Positions 12,946-29,200 of a stretch of DNA of 64,000 nucleotides are shown here, piece after piece (the first letter of the stretch is position 1; every line of letters begins with the position of its first letter). The position numbers and the translations under genes are program-made. The notes beneath the pieces were generated by a model. It was not told the origin of the DNA. It saw only the letters and a list, made by a program, of their open reading frames with translations, and made no database searches. The DNA is taken from contig CAHIKZ030004553.1 in assembly GCA_903632075.3 (NCBI GenBank), positions 778,501 through 842,500 on the forward strand, read 5' to 3'. Source of the DNA: Acanthosepion pharaonis. Taxonomy: Eukaryota > Mollusca > Cephalopoda > Sepiida > Sepiidae.

Positions 12946-13059
12946 TTCAAATAAAGTATATCTGTAAAAGGACAATATGAATAAAGAAAAAAAGGAAAAC
13001 ATTTGTCTTGATAAAGTCCCTTAAAGGAAGAAACGAGATGTTTTCCTTTTGTATTTATT

Positions 13060-13193
<134 letters not shown>

Positions 13194-13209
13194 TGGAGAG
13201 GAGAGAGAG

Positions 13210-13262
<53 letters not shown>

Positions 13263-13458
13263 TGGAGAGAGAGAGAGAGAGAGATTTAGGATGCTACTTA
13301 TTATATTGTATCCTTTCCCATTGTAAGTCTAGTAATTTTTTCTTGTATTAGGTCGTACTGTATGCAGTGTCGACTTTAGAACGAATCATTATATGATATT
13401 AAGCTAAATTTAGGGAGGCGATATTTTAAGTCTAGCTATTCTTAAGAATAACGTTTAA

Positions 13459-13542
<84 letters not shown>

Positions 13543-15698
13543 GATAGAGAGATATATATACAGAGAGATGAGAAAGAGAGAAAGCTAGAAAAAAGAAAAT
13601 AAACTTTTTTCCTACAAGTCGTTTTTAAGGGGCCTAAATAATTATGTTTTTTTTTTTTTATCTTTTTAATGAATTTCTTAAGATGGACAAGTAGGAGAGT
13701 CAACGTGTGTATGTTTTTCCTCTCCTAAACTTATAGAAATCTTGACACTCGACAAGTTATTTTGAACAAGAAAATGCACTCAGGGAAACTAAACACAGTT
13801 CTCTTTTCCAATTTTCTAAGGACAATTGAATCCTTCCAACCCATTGTTTACGTAATTACCCCAGCATTTCAACGGATTCATTTTCCAGCCTTCGTCAGGT
13901 GTACTGTCGCTGCGAAATAAAAGAAAATCTATTTTTCTACAGGGAAAATAGGAACGAAATAAAAAGATGTTCATCATTTTACAAAACAGCGCAAGGTACC
14001 TGACCTAACTCTACAGTCACCCAAGTTCACAGGTGATTCTGATCTATATATGAAGCTAGTTCTCCAATATGTAATCAAAGAAAACCATATCGTGTTGGAT
14101 TTCAAATTATTTTCTTTTATGTATCCGGCTGACAAGCTGATGTCTATCGCCTCTTTCAACTTTCAAAGGATTAATTAGTTTAGTTTTCTTTTACGGCATA
14201 TCAACCATTGGGTCATTTAATACCGAAAATTAATATTTCTTCTTGTATTACTTCATGTCATTTGTCGTGACAAAATCCCAGAACTGTTCTGAGCTTTTTA
14301 TCTCCGGTCCCGCGACTATATGAATCTAAGCGTGGAACTAGATTGGTGATTAGGTCTCACCGTTTTGCTGTTGAACTAGCTAGATAAAAGCTCCACTTCT
14401 ACTCCAAGAATTTCTTTTCTCGTACTTTTCACCTGTGGAACTCCCTTCCAATTTGTTGTTTTGCTGATAACTACACGTGTGGGGTATGACGGTAAACTAC
14501 ATCCGGCATTAAGGCCTCTGATCGGAAGATTGGTGGTTTTGAGAAGCGTTGAACCAGCTCTTATTTGCTGTTGATTCCAGGTCAATCCTGACCTGCGGTG
14601 GTAGCACTTGTTAGGACCCCAACTATGGGCAAATAGAAAAAAAAAGAAAAAAGTATAGAAATACATCTTAGAAGAAATATTAATTTTCGATATTAAATGA
14701 CCCAATCGTTGACATGCCGTAAAAGAAACCAAACTAACGAACCCTAATAACTAAACTCTTCAAAAATTTAAATGCAACGTCAATCGCTGTCTTCTGCCCT
14801 TTTGAAACCTGTTCATTTTTGTCCTTTCCCCAATCATCCTCAGTGAAGTATTCTCATTCAGTTTTACTCCCTGCAACCCTTGCGTCTTAGTGGCATTATC
14901 TCCTTGACTGGGCTTAAATGATTAAAAAAAAATAAAAGAGAAAATTTATTTTTGCTGCTCGCACTCCAGATATTGTCCGCTATAGCATATTATTTCAACT
15001 CGACATTGGCTACTGATTTCTTACGCACTGAACAAAATTAGAGAAAATACTGTTCTTTTGTTGCCTCACGTTGCTTCTCCGTCGGGGATTTTTATATTTG
15101 TCTCGTCTTTCGCAATGCCTCTGTATTTTCTTTTTCTGCCACCCATCTTTGTCTCGAATCTTTTCTTTCGCCTAAAGAAATATCTAACCATGTCAATGTC
15201 GAACATTGACTACAATTTCAACCACTTATCAATCGCAAGTATTTCAGTATTTATCGCGAGGAGCACGCCATCAGCCATTGTTGGATGACGCAGCTATCTT
15301 AATGTTCAACCGGGTTTTTACCGGAGCAAAGACGTGGAGATTGATGCATGGTGTTGTTAATAGAAGACCAGATAGGTTGCCGATGAGCAGCGGGCGGCGA
15401 GACGTGGACGAGATCTTATTTTATCTGGAGATGTGACGATGAGGGTCAGGTCAGCACTCTTGGTTCCTGTTCGGATCTGATATCGTGAGATCAGATTTCT
15501 CTCGATTGAGCGAGGGGAAAAAATGGAATTACTGATCGGCCATTATCAAAATAGCGGCATAAATTAAACGTTGACAAATGGCTCCGCTGTCAGGCTGTGT
15601 ATTCGACTTAGTATCAGAATTTGAACTGACCCAAGTTAACAATGAAATCCTGTGTTTTATTTCTGAACGACTAATCCATCCCATCCCTGAAATCACAG

Positions 15699-15747
<49 letters not shown>

Positions 15748-16033
15748 TACATTTATATATATATATATGAAAAAATATAGTTTTAAGGTGTGTTATATTT
15801 ATAGGATAAAGTGCTCAATATCAGAGATAGAGCGTATGTAAATATAAATATAAAAGTGAACATTGAAGTCAACATTCAGAGGCGACAGGCCGTTTTCATG
15901 CTGGACGCAATCGTCAGGCCGCCTGAGTGTTGACTTCAATGTTCACTTTTATATTTATATTTACATACTCTCTACGCCTGACGATTGCGTCTAGCATGAA
16001 ACAGCCTGTCGCCTCTGAGTGTTGACTTCAATG

Positions 16034-16090
<57 letters not shown>

Positions 16091-19000
16091 CTCAGCGCTA
16101 GCATGACTCGGAGTTTCATGCACAACGCAGTTTTCAGGTGGTGAGTATGTACTGACTGTGACACAATTTTGAATTATAAGATATATGCTTATCACAATGT
16201 TGGCGCAGTCATATATTTTACTGGGATTACAGTTTTTAATTTTAAAAATTATATTTGGCAATTAAAATAAACGGGATTTGTATACCTAAGAAAAAATATT
16301 TTTATTTTTGAGTTGTAAATATTCATTTTTAATTAAAGGGAGAGTAAACTCTAATTTATATAAAAAAATAAAAAGTAATTTACATTAAAAAATAAACCGT
16401 AATTTGCGTTAAAAATGAATCTGGATCAACGTGTTTAAGTAAGTATTTATTTTTATGCCTATATGTAAACATGAATTAATTTCTCTCGTTTAATAAGCTC
16501 GGGTTATTTAAGTGCTTTAAGAAAACCGAATTTTTCAGCAAGACATAAGTTACATATATTTCTTTTTCCGTTATAGGACTTAGCTCTTGCTATAATATCC
16601 CAGTTAATAAAAGTACCAGTATTCATGTCATAATTAAAAGTTCATTTTTTTGGTTTCTTTGCATTGAGTCCCATATAATATTTTAGTGTTATCTATTAAA
16701 ATTTGTATTATGTTAATATTAATTTGGTGGTTTAGTCATTTCCCCAAAACGAATAATCAACAAACAACATTAAATTCTTACATTGGCCGTACATGGACAA
16801 CACACTTTGGTAGCACATATAGATCCCAAATATACACCCTTGTGCAAATATTTCAGTTATTATTTACTGTTTTTCGTATTTCTACAATGAAACATGACCC
16901 AATGCACATGTTAGTATTCCGTATGTCCATTCCACGATGTCGTTCCTTGCAGATTAACCACAGATTCTCGATTGGATTTAAACCAGGAAAGCTTCCAGGT
17001 CAGTCTATAGTAATTTGATTTGCTCATTGTTAAGGCTTGCGAGTATGTTCGTGCAGTGTTACAATTTTCGTATGCTTCCTTGGAGTAACGTCCATAGCAG
17101 ATAATGGTTGTAGGAGAACTAATCGACACTCGAGACAATAGTGTCTGGGCGTGATGAAAATCTGATGCAATCACGTAAACAAATTTCATCATACACCCCG
17201 AAAATAGATTCGTATTACTGCACACTTCCCTAAATGACCTAATCCGAGGAAAAAAAACAGAAATCGATTATGCCCTTTCACTCCAGTGGGTCTAAAAGTG
17301 GCCGTATATTGAAAGAAAGGAAACTCAAGACGTTTTGCGTCAATTAATTTGTACAAGGGTGTAGATGACATTAGAACGAATCTGTTTAATATTGAGATAA
17401 ATTTAGGAAGATGTTTATTATATTGCATCCTTTGTTATTATAGGTCTAGTTATATTTTTCTTGTATTAGGTCGTACCATATGAATGGTCGATTTTAGAAT
17501 GAATCCTGATTCGATATTATCAAAATAGATTTTAAAAGGCGTGTATTATACTCTATGCTTTGCTATTGTAAATCTGGTTATCCTGCTGTTGTACCTCACT
17601 TTTCCGAGGCTTCGTTATATGATAAACGTTGTTCACTCTTAAAACTATGCTGTTTGAAAAACAAGTGCGACTATCCTTTCGTAAGACTTTAAAATCGTAT
17701 GCACTGTCTTTGAAGCATGCAGTAAAGTAACTTTGGCGTTTAGAGAAGAAACTGCTAACATGCAAGCAATGTAGGTGTGCTGTCTTCGATCGAGAAAGAC
17801 TGTTGTCACTTTGAGAAAGACACACCAACGTGGTTAATGACAGCTATTTGAAAATAACTATGGGAGACAACTCGCGTTAATTATATAAAAGCCGTTTTTT
17901 TTTATTTTTAACTGTATTGTTTTTAGTTAGACTTTTCTCATTGATAATTCAATTTTAAAAATGGGGATACGAAAAATTGTGAAGCAAATGAATACATAAA
18001 CAAAAACTAATTTAAAATTAGCAAAATCTAATTAAATAACGATGCAATTAAAAAGAAATCTGGCTTTCATATAATTAAGTGAATCACGTTTTGTCAATAT
18101 AGATTTGGTTGAGATGAAATCCATTTTCTGATAAAGCTGCTTGATTAGATAACCAGGTAAATAAATGTTTTGCAAATTATCATGTAGATTTATTAATTTA
18201 TCAGTTTCAGAGAAATATCTCAGATAATGAGTGTCAGCATTTTAGCAATATCGGACCATTTCAAGAAAAATGGCAAGATGAAGAAATCAATGGATTCCTC
18301 ATGAAAGTAAATGTCAAAGATTCCGACGTTTATGAAGTGTTTCCGATGCTGCATCTGCGGATTTGGAATCATCCATTCCTTGATCTATTCGTAACTGATG
18401 GTGAGAAATCTGTCCTTTATGACAGTGCAGTAATGGATAGCGGCTCGGATTGAGGAATCGGAGAGCCGAGTTCGAATTCCAGTCGAATCCATTACATTCA
18501 CTTACGTGCTAATACCCTTGGGAAAGATATGAATCCTCTTCTTCTCCCTCCAGCTATGGGCAAATAGCAGGACATACCCGAATCTCTAGCCTTGAATGAC
18601 AACTGGTTTATTGCAGAAAGAAATGGCAACCAACTGCGGGAAGAAAATCTGCCTCGTCAGTCATGTATCGAAAGATACATGATCGCCTAAGCGTGTATCA
18701 CGCATGGCACATAAATGATTGATGGCAATCGTAAACGATCGGCTCAAATGATCATGACGAAGGATCCAAACACTTTCCAAAAACGAAATAATCCCAACAG
18801 AAGATTGTGGTGAATGTATGGTGGCCCACAATTATAGCTTTCTAGAATCAGCCCAGAACATCCCCGCTGAAGTTTACTGTCAAATGGATGAAATACACAA
18901 AATGCAACCGGTGGGGGTTAATTGACTGGGTCCAATTCTGTTCGATGACAATGCTCAGCCATGAAGGACAATACAAAAGTTTGGGACACGAGACTTTGCC

Positions 19001-19238
19001 ACATCCACCATATTTCCTTTCATCTCTCGCAAGAAGATAATACTTTTTTTTGAGAAGCTTTGATATTTTTTTAATCTCCAAAAATATTGCAAAGAAGATA
19101 CAGAATCTGCATTCAAAGAATTTTTGGCATCCAAACTTTTAGAGTTTTATCGTGAAGGCCTAAACTTGTAACTCGATGGCAGAAATGTATAGATATTCAT
19201 TTTTCCTATTTTTGCTGCTTTAAACACTGTTTATATAT

Positions 19239-19346
<108 letters not shown>

Positions 19347-19967
19347 GAAATATAGCCTTTTAGGTGTGCTATATTTATGGGATATCAGAGAGCGTGTGTA
19401 AATATAAAATTGAACATTGAAGTCAACATTTAGAGGCGACAGTCTGTTTCATGCTAGACGCAATCGTTAGGCCATGAGTGCTGTTTTTTTTTCTCGGCTA
19501 TTTATATATACGGGTCAGTGGTGCATTGTGGGTAGTCTATTTTGGCGTTTATTCTGCCGGAAGTCGTTTATTTGTTTATTTATTTGGGTTAAATTATTTT
19601 GCTTGTTTTATTTATTTTTATGTTTATTTCTTATCGTATATATTTATTTATTTATTTATTTTTGTTTTAATCGGTGTTTTATTAACGTTATAAAAATTTA
19701 TTTATATCGCTTATTTAATAGTTTTGTTTGGGTTTGGGAAGATAATTAAAGCTATTTATTCAATTTTGGGGTTGATTATTGTAGTTTATTCTAACTATTA
19801 TTTTAGCGGGAGCAGTTTTTAATTTGTTTATTACTTCATGTATTTATTTGGGTTGATTATCTTTATTTGTTTTTTCTAACGGTTAATTTATTGGGATCGG
19901 TTTGTTAGTTTATTTATTTATTTGGATTAATTTAGATTAATTTATTTTACTTGGGTTATATAGATAC

Positions 19968-20008
<41 letters not shown>

Positions 20009-20149
20009 CAAAACAGAATTAAATAGATAGAGAGAGATATATGAACAGAATGGATAGATAAATAGATAGATATGAACAGAATGAAATAGATACATAGAGA
20101 TAGGTATAAACAGAATAAGATAGACAGAGAGATAAATATGAACAGAATG

Positions 20150-20202
<53 letters not shown>

Positions 20203-23200
20203 TTAGCAGAATGACACAGATATGAGCCAAGACAGACAATAAAGATCGACATGAACCAACCTAAGTGTTAAGAAACTAAATATAACTCCTAAATTAATAA
20301 ACCAAAATGATTAATCGATTCCATTTCATCTTTTCTAAAATAAAGTGTATAAAAGATATCTTTTCTACTTGTACCGTATTAATTTTTGTTTAGGTCTGCA
20401 CGAGAAAAACACACATGAAAACATGATATCCAATCAATCATTTCCTTGGATAAGAAATAAAAATAAACATTGCTGACATCACTTAATAAAGACTGTCCTA
20501 ATTCTTCAGAGAACACATCCAAATATCATACCGGAGAATGGACTGCAGTTCGTTCAAGTATATATTGATACTAACAGTTTGGTTATGACTCTAAAATTGT
20601 GGTTTGCAAAGAGTGCAGATAGAGCAATTTAAAAAGGTCTTTATTATAATATATATAAACTTATATGGTTTGCAAAGGGTGCAGATAGAAGGTGTATATC
20701 CTTAGCTATGACAAATCTTGCTATTATTTCTTGTATTAGGTCATACCATATGAAATGTCGACTTTAGAACGAATCTTTATCTAATATTAAGATAAATTTA
20801 AAAAGATCTTTATTATAATATATATAAACTTATATGGTTTGCAAAGGGTGCAGATGGTGAGGAGAATGAGGGTAGCGAGAAGAGTCAAGGACAATCAAAG
20901 GAATGTGTAGAAAACAGTAGAAATTTCCAGTATAGTCTGACAATTATTTTAAGACATTTTTTATGTTTATACGTTCTATTTAATATTTTATGTAATAAAT
21001 ATTTAATTTCTAATACTGTTTATTATAAACAGAGCATTTATTTAAATATTTGTATCTATAAAAAGAACGTATAAACATAAAAAAATGTCTTAAAATAATT
21101 GTCGAACTTTGTCCATTTCATAACACGATTATTGTAAACTTTCTTCCTTTCTTCTTTTCTTCACATTCTTCTGATATACTCATAAATGGTTTGAATTTCA
21201 AAGGCTTGGTTCCGTTCTTCTTTTTTTTCTCACGCCATGTCACGCCACTGAAATGTCCTTTTCTTTATAGCAGTAATTATTTACCTTTTCGAACTGAATA
21301 AAATACGAACAAAAGAGTTGACCTAAAGTTTAGTAGCAGGATAAATATGATTGCTGATGTAGTTTGCGTTCATTTTGCCCTAAATTAGGTTTATTGATTG
21401 CATTGTCTATTGTTCAGGAGTAGTGGTTTATCCCTTGTTTTCTGTTTAAAATATGGTTTACCTACTCATTTCTTTCACCACCTTAATTTGATTTTGTGAT
21501 CTGACTGAATAAGTGGTTGAAACTTTTCATTTTGAGGATATCCGGTTTGTAGTTTTTCTGCATCCCAACTGAAAGTAAGGAGCCTGAACTCCTAGGTCAA
21601 CAATCGTATATGAGGGTATTTGCAGTGCCATGGTTCGCTTTTATTCACTGGGCCATGTGTTCCAATCACCTGAAGAAGACCGGAGCGTACAATGGCCGAA
21701 ACGTCGTGAACATGGCAATAAAAATGGAGACAACAGTCCGAACATTGCAAATAGTATTCGTACTAATTTCTGTAGGGTATAATCTTTTCTTTGAAATGCT
21801 CTCCAGATATGTTGGCACTTTGCGAAACTAATTTAAAGTTTTCCTATACCTCATCTCACGGATAGGTGTTCTTGCATGTATGTCCGGTGGGCATCCCTGA
21901 GACCGAACTCGTTATAGACTGCGGCTCCGTATAGACTCTAACAAATTTGGCTCTCGTGACGGCTCTGTAATAGTGTGTTAAATAAGTGTAAGTCTTTTAT
22001 CCTTCCTGTTTTCACTCATTTTGGTGTGTTGTCATCTTCTACTGATAAATTAGAATGTTTTGCTCGTAAGTTGTCTTCCAATTCTATTCTTGAATCATCT
22101 GAAGTCTCTTTGTCTGACCTTCACTGAGAACCGAGTCTCTGTTGTGTGATATACATATATAACTCCGTTCATATTTTCTGATATAACTGGATCCCAACAA
22201 TGCCTGTGGGTGTGATGGGATCCATGTAATAGTTCTTAAGAAATTTTCTCCCAAACTGTCTCCTATTCTCTCTAAACTTTACAATAAATACCTTGCTGCT
22301 TCTTACTTTCCTGATCGTTGGAAATTCTCTTCTGTAGTTCCAGTTTTCGTTCTCTGATGTTGCCAAAGCTTCTCGTTATTTTTTCAACTTTGAAATTCCA
22401 GTCGCATTCAATTTATTATTATTGCTTTTAATTCTTTCTTTTTAAATAAGAATAACTTTTTTATTCCCACATCTCTTCACCCTATTTGAGATGTTAACAT
22501 CTCCTGTTCATAAAGCACAATGTTTCGCTCGTAAATCCTCTTCAAATTCTACTCTTCACTCATCTGGATTATCTTTGCTTAACTTTCCACTTAGAACTGA
22601 GTCTATCACGTGATATGCATTTAACACCGTCCATGGTTTTTGCTATCGTCTGTAAGCTTGATCTCCACAAAGCGTGTGGACTTGACGGTATCTTTGTAAT
22701 AGTCATTAAGAAATGTACTCCTGAACTGTCTCCTGTTCTTTCTGAATTCAAAATTAAATGCCTGACTGATTCTTGCTTTCCTGCTTGTTTGAAATCCTCT
22801 TCTGTAGTTCTAGTCTTTAAGAACTCAGGTGAACCATCTGATCCTTATAAGTATCCGCCTATTAAACTTTTACCTCTTTTTGGCAAAGTACTAGAGGCTC
22901 TAATTAACTCTGATTTGGTTAAACATCTCACCTCGCAAAGTCTTTTTTCAGATAAGAAATATGGCCTTCTCTTCTTTAGGACAGCTCCTTATGTATTGAC
23001 GATTTTGCTGAAAAATCTCTCAAGCTTTAGATAACAATGGCGAAGCTCAGGCTGTTGCTTTATAAACACCTTTATGCAAATTAATTGAAACAAAACGAAG
23101 TCGTTCCTTGCAGATTGATCACAGATTTTCGATTTGATTTAAATCAGGAGACCTTCTGGGTCAGTCTAGTACTTTGATTTGCTCACTAGTAAGGCTGGCC

Positions 23201-26200
23201 AGTGTGTTCGTGCAGCGTTACAATTTTTGTACGCTTCCTTGGAGTAACGTCCATTGTAGACAATGGCTATAGAACAACTAATCGACAGTCGAGACAATAG
23301 TGTCTGGGCGTGATGTAAATCTGATGCTATCACGGATGATACAGTTTTTTCAAGGCCAAGCAAATTTCATCACACACCCCGAAAACAGATTCATATTACT
23401 GCACATCACTGCAAATGACCTAATCTGAGGAAAAAATCGAAATCGATTACACACCGTCACTCCAATGGGTCTCAATCTGATGGTATGGTGAAAGAAAGGA
23501 AACTCTAGTGGTTCTTTCAATTAATTTTCACAAGGGTGTATCTCGAAGGAGTTTGACAGAGATTGGCATGCTTGTTTTCTTAAATTGAAAGGTCATTGTA
23601 TTTCTGGGCGAATTTAGTCTCTCTGATTTAGTCTTTCTTATCAAATTGCGAAATAAAAATCGTCTTGAACGGCCATTCTTTTATATCTTTTTTAATTAAT
23701 GCGGGTGTTCCACAAGTTCATATCATTGGACATACTGTGTGCCTAATTTTCATCAACGACCTCATTGATGTCATCAGTTCTCAACTCGGCATCTATGCTG
23801 ATGAGACAAGTATTTACCCTTGACTTAACACTAAGTCTGATTAGTTCGACAACGTTAAATTAGAATCTGATCTAAAAAAAATAACCTACAATCTATTGAT
23901 AAATAGGGCAAGAAATGGCTTGTTAACTTTAACAGCTCCAAAATCAAACTGCTTTCTTTTAATTGCCTTAGAGAACCATTTTTGTCTTCCAACAGCATGG
24001 CTAATGCTATCCACCAGGAGAATGACACATTGCGCTTTCTTGGGTTAACGTTTTCCGCTGACATAAAGTGGAAAGGTTACTCTGAAGTAATTTCTAGGTC
24101 TGCTGCTAGGAAAATTGGTTCACTGTTAGACAATTTTTCTCACCAAAATCAATCTTGCACATTTATAAGTCTACCAATCTGGTTTGGTATTACTGTTATG
24201 TATTTAGAGATTCTTGATAAAATTCAAAGACGACTCTGCAATTTTATCGGCCCCTATATGGCATCTCGGGATTAAGTATTTTCTCACCGTCGTAACGTGG
24301 CTGCCCTGTATTTTCTATAAATATTTTCATGGTAATTGTTCAGTTGAGCTTCGTCTTTGGTACTTAGACTTTATGAATTTAAGTACTAGGTTTCGCAGGT
24401 GAAATTGCTAGATGTAGCCGTAAGTTCTATGCTAATAGTTTCTTCTCTAACTCCTCTCGCTTGTGGAACTCTCTTGCTTTCTGGTCAACTTTAATCTTCG
24501 AAAATGTAAATCCAATGTCAATCACTATTTTCTTAATTTCAATTCTTTTATTGTTTTCTCTCCATAATGTTTTACCTGGGAAACAGTGACGTGGTGCAAT
24601 AGTTAACAAGCTTGTCTTGTTAGATCAATTACGACTGAATAGAGAGTTCGATCCTCATTGGAAACTCCATACCTTATGCCTTGTGCCACATCTAACCTAC
24701 CTTTCCAAAATTTTATTTTCCTCATATTTTTTCACACTCAGTAACCGTTTATGTCTAAGTGGTTTTATTGCCTTGCTGAGAGGGAAATGATTAATATAAT
24801 TCTCTAGTTAAAGGTACTGAAACCACATCTTACAGCAGACCCATAGCTCATGCAATCCAGTATAACCTGTCGCATGTTACTTGGGTAGAACAATGGGTCC
24901 TCCAATAAGGCCTATTATCGCAACAAATGCCATGAAAGATTTGGAAAAGTATTGCTACAATTTGCTAGATCATGCGATAATTTTATGTTATTATTTGAGT
25001 CAAATTACTTTGTCTCTTTGTCTTCGTGGAAGAACAAGAATCGAGACCACGCAGCATGAAAAATGGCGTCGGAACAGAGATATACAACCATGCGACCGCG
25101 TGGCACAATAGTAATTAAGGTACTTGAGTTGCGTGAGAAACTAACTGGACGATATGATGAATGATCAGCCCTTTCTCCACCCATCTTTGGGACACGTTTA
25201 CATGTAATTTTCTCATAAATATATTCATTCTCGTGGCAGGAAAATGAAGTGTTTAAGACGCGCAATTCTGTGTAGTAGACAAAGGAAATCTTTTGTAGAA
25301 TATTAACAGCAATACAATTAATTATATCCTTTCAACTCAAGTATAACCAATTGAGATTGTAGTTGCCTGAATGAAGTGCTCTCTTCATGACAACATTGTA
25401 AATTAACTTATTTTACTGTGTAATGGATGACCACAACGTCCGTGTAAGTTTCGATGTCTTTTTTTTAATAAGTTTTGAAAAAAAATCAAATGGCAGCACT
25501 CTAAAAACATTCCAAGCAACATGAATTTTATAAAAAACAGTTACTGTCATATAATGTTTAGAAATTTATGCCTACATTGGTAACGAATGGATACAACCTG
25601 ACAGACAAATGATTGTGAAAGATTGTCTACTATATGAATTTAAATACGAAAAACAGATAATATAACGGAATATACAGTGTGGTGACGGTAACAGTAGGAA
25701 TGCACAAAAGTATGTCAAGACGACATTGGTAATCATTTCGCAAAGGATGGCCAGTAATAACAGTTAACTTTTAAGCTTCACGTTATATAGGATGATAAGT
25801 ACATGTGGTGATGAAATGAGGAATTGTGCCAGTGAATGTGACGTCAAAAGCGGTTCAGGTCGGTCTCAGTTAGAAAGGAGTCATTTGCAAATCATAAATA
25901 ATCCCCGGTAAGCATAGATGACGAATTGATGATTTGTGTAAGTGAATGCGACGTCAGGAAATTTAGTGCTCAAAAGCGGTTCAGTTCGATCTCATAGATC
26001 AGGTCGGTCCATAGATGACGAAATGGGATTTGCGTTGGAGAAAGTAGAGATATTGCGTCTTAACAGTGTGTCACAAGGTGTTAATTGGAAATGAGTCTCT
26101 GAAATATGCATATGTAAATTACCTCACAAGTTACATCGACAATTACACTGGATATTAGAAATCTAATTCTCATTTGTGTGTGATTTTCAACAGGTGATAT

Positions 26201-29200
26201 GCACAAAATTCGTCCTTAAATAACTCGACAAATATTGATATGTAAAATCAACCTAAACATTACTGTAGATTACTATTATGAAAAAGAAAAAAAAAAGAAT
26301 TTAAAAGATAAGAAAATTAAGAATTAAAAAGAACGAAAAATAAGTCAGAAGTAAGAATGAAAAATAAAGAAAAAGTAAGAATGAAACATCTGTCTATATT
26401 TCTGAGATGAGGTATTATGTACACTATTTACATTATTCGGACTATTGTCCTCATCTTTGTCGCCATATTTATTACAACGTTTCGGCCTTTCAGTATCTGT
26501 CCATATTTCTGAGATGAGGTATTATGTACATTATTTATATTATTCGGACTATTGTCCTCATCTTTGTCGCCATATTTATTACAAACGCCTTTCAGTATCT
26601 GTCTATATTTCGTTGTACATTAATTACATTATTCGGACTATTGTCCTCATCTTTGTCGCCTTACAACGTTTCGACCGTTGTACGCTCCGGCCTTCTTCAG
26701 GTGGTTGGAATGTCGACCTGGCCCCTTTATTTCCTCAAGGACACATGGCACAGTGGATAAAGACTTTAGTTAGATCCAGTAACAGGACCCAAAGAGTGTG
26801 AGTTCAATACGCGGTTAAGGCAGTGGAGAACCTTCAGAGGGAAATTAACAGGAGATAACTGATAACTGACATCCGTTAAACATGGCACGTGGAACTAGAA
26901 CAGTCTACCCCAGTGAGCGAAATAAAGGAAGATGGCCGGAGCGTACAACGGCCGAAACGTTGTAATAAATATGGCGACAAAGATGAGGACAATAGTCCGA
27001 ATAATGTAAATAATGAAGAATGAAACAGTACGAATTAATATCAATGAAAATATAAGAATTGAAGACATGAAAAAAGAAAGAATAGAAAAAGACTAAGGTA
27101 AAAATTACAAAGAAGAAAAATTAGGAATAAAACGGTATGAATGAAAAATAAGAAAGAAGGAAAGAACTATTATTATTACTATTTGAGGTGAGGAGAACAG
27201 ATACTAGACTTTGATTCCAGCCTGATGGCTAGGGAGTGGTGTAAAGCGTAACATGAGTGGCTGCTCGATCAATCAACGCCTAATATTATCATTAGCATTA
27301 TTATCCTTAAAGAATAATAAGAGAATGAAATATGGAAATATCATCATGATAAAATACACATTTTCTTCTTAATGATTTTACAAGCATTATTTTGGGATGG
27401 TTCTTTTAAAAAGAGTCACTGGATTTCACCAATATGAAGTGAGTATGAAATAACGAATTTTCCTATTTCTCCTAACTATACAGAACAAAATGATTAAATG
27501 CTGTCTCGTTTATAATTGTCTCGTGAGAGTTGCAAGAAAATCTCGTTTTGTATCGTCTTGGCCGGCGGAAGAATAGCAAACATCCAAACAGCATCAAAGA
27601 TTGGAAAGACAGCGTAGTTGTCAAGGTGACCAATTTTTTTTCGATTGAACCGAACAAAGAAAGAAAAAAAAGACGGAATTGGGTCAGCCAGAAAAAAAAA
27701 GATGAATGACAGTATCTCAAGATAATTAATTGACAACCAATTTATTACTCTAGTTCAAAATTAATTGGAATTCAAGGCACATCAACAACTTCATGGGTGA
27801 TAAATGCCGAGCTGAATTAAATAAATTCTCTAACTAGAAGATTGCTATGTGCGAGAGAAAAGTAAAAATGCGAAAAAAAAGGAAGAAAGAAGAAGTAAGA
27901 GAAATGTAAGAATGAAAAAAGAAAAAAGAAAGTAACAAATTTAAAAAAGGAAAAATGATAAAAAGAAAATGTAAGAATGAAAAATAAGAAATAAGTGAGA
28001 ATGAAAAATAAGCAAAAAGTAAATATAACAAAAAAGAAAAAGTAGATGAAAAAGTAATAATGAAAAATGAAAAATATAAGAATGAAAAAGAAAAAAGTAA
28101 AAATGATAAATAATAAAAAGTAGGAATGAAAAAGAGAAAATAACAAAAAGGACAAAAAAATGTAAGAATGAGAAAGTAAAAAAAAAAAGAAAAAGAGAAT
28201 CACAAAAAAAAGGAAAAAGGCTGAATGAATAATAAGAAAAAATTTAAGATTGAAAAATGACGAAAATGAAAAAGTAAGAATGTAAAGGTAAAAATAAATA
28301 TGAAAAACAAGGAAAAGGAAAAAATGAAAAGAAGCTAAAAGTAAAAATAACGAAAAAAGAAAAAAATACGAATGAAAAAATACGAATAAAAAAATAAAAA
28401 ATAGAACTTAGAAAAGTAAAAGTGAAAACTGAGAAAGAAAAGTTAAGAATAAAAAGATAAAAAAGTAAGAAAACATAAGGATGGAAAGATATTGAATGAA
28501 AATTACGAAAATGTAAGAATGAAAAAAAGAATAAACTTAGACTAAAAAACCTGGCACGAATGTCGAATCGTTTAAGATTCCTACACTGATGCAGATACTT
28601 AAGACTCATGCCTTCAGGTTATGACACTGAGTCTGAGAAGTATGAGTGTGAGAGATTATGACACTGAGCGTGGGAGGTTACGACACTGAGTGTGAGAGGT
28701 TATGACACTAAGTATGAGATGTATAAGTGTGAGTGGTGATACCTCTCACACTCGGTGTCACTGAGTGTGAGAGCTTATGGCGCTGAGTGTGAGAAGTTAT
28801 TACACTGAGTTTGACAAGTATGAGTGTGAGAGGTTATGACACTCAGTGTAAAAGGTTATGACACTGTGTGTGAGAGGTATGAGTGTGATAGATTATGACA
28901 CTACGTGTGAGAGTTATGAGTGTGAGAGGTTATGACACTGAGTGTGAGAAGTTATGACACTCAGTGTGAGAGGTTATGACAATGAGTGTGAGATGTATAA
29001 GTGTGAGTGGTGATACCTCTCACACTCGGTGTCACTGAGTGTGAGAGCTTATGGCGCTGAGTGTGAGAAATTATTACACTGAGTTTGACAAGTATGAGTG
29101 TGAGAGTTTATGGCACCGAGTGTGAGAGGTTATGACACTGAGTGTGACAGGTTATGATACTACGTGTGAGGCGTATGAGTGTGAGAGGTTATGATACTAC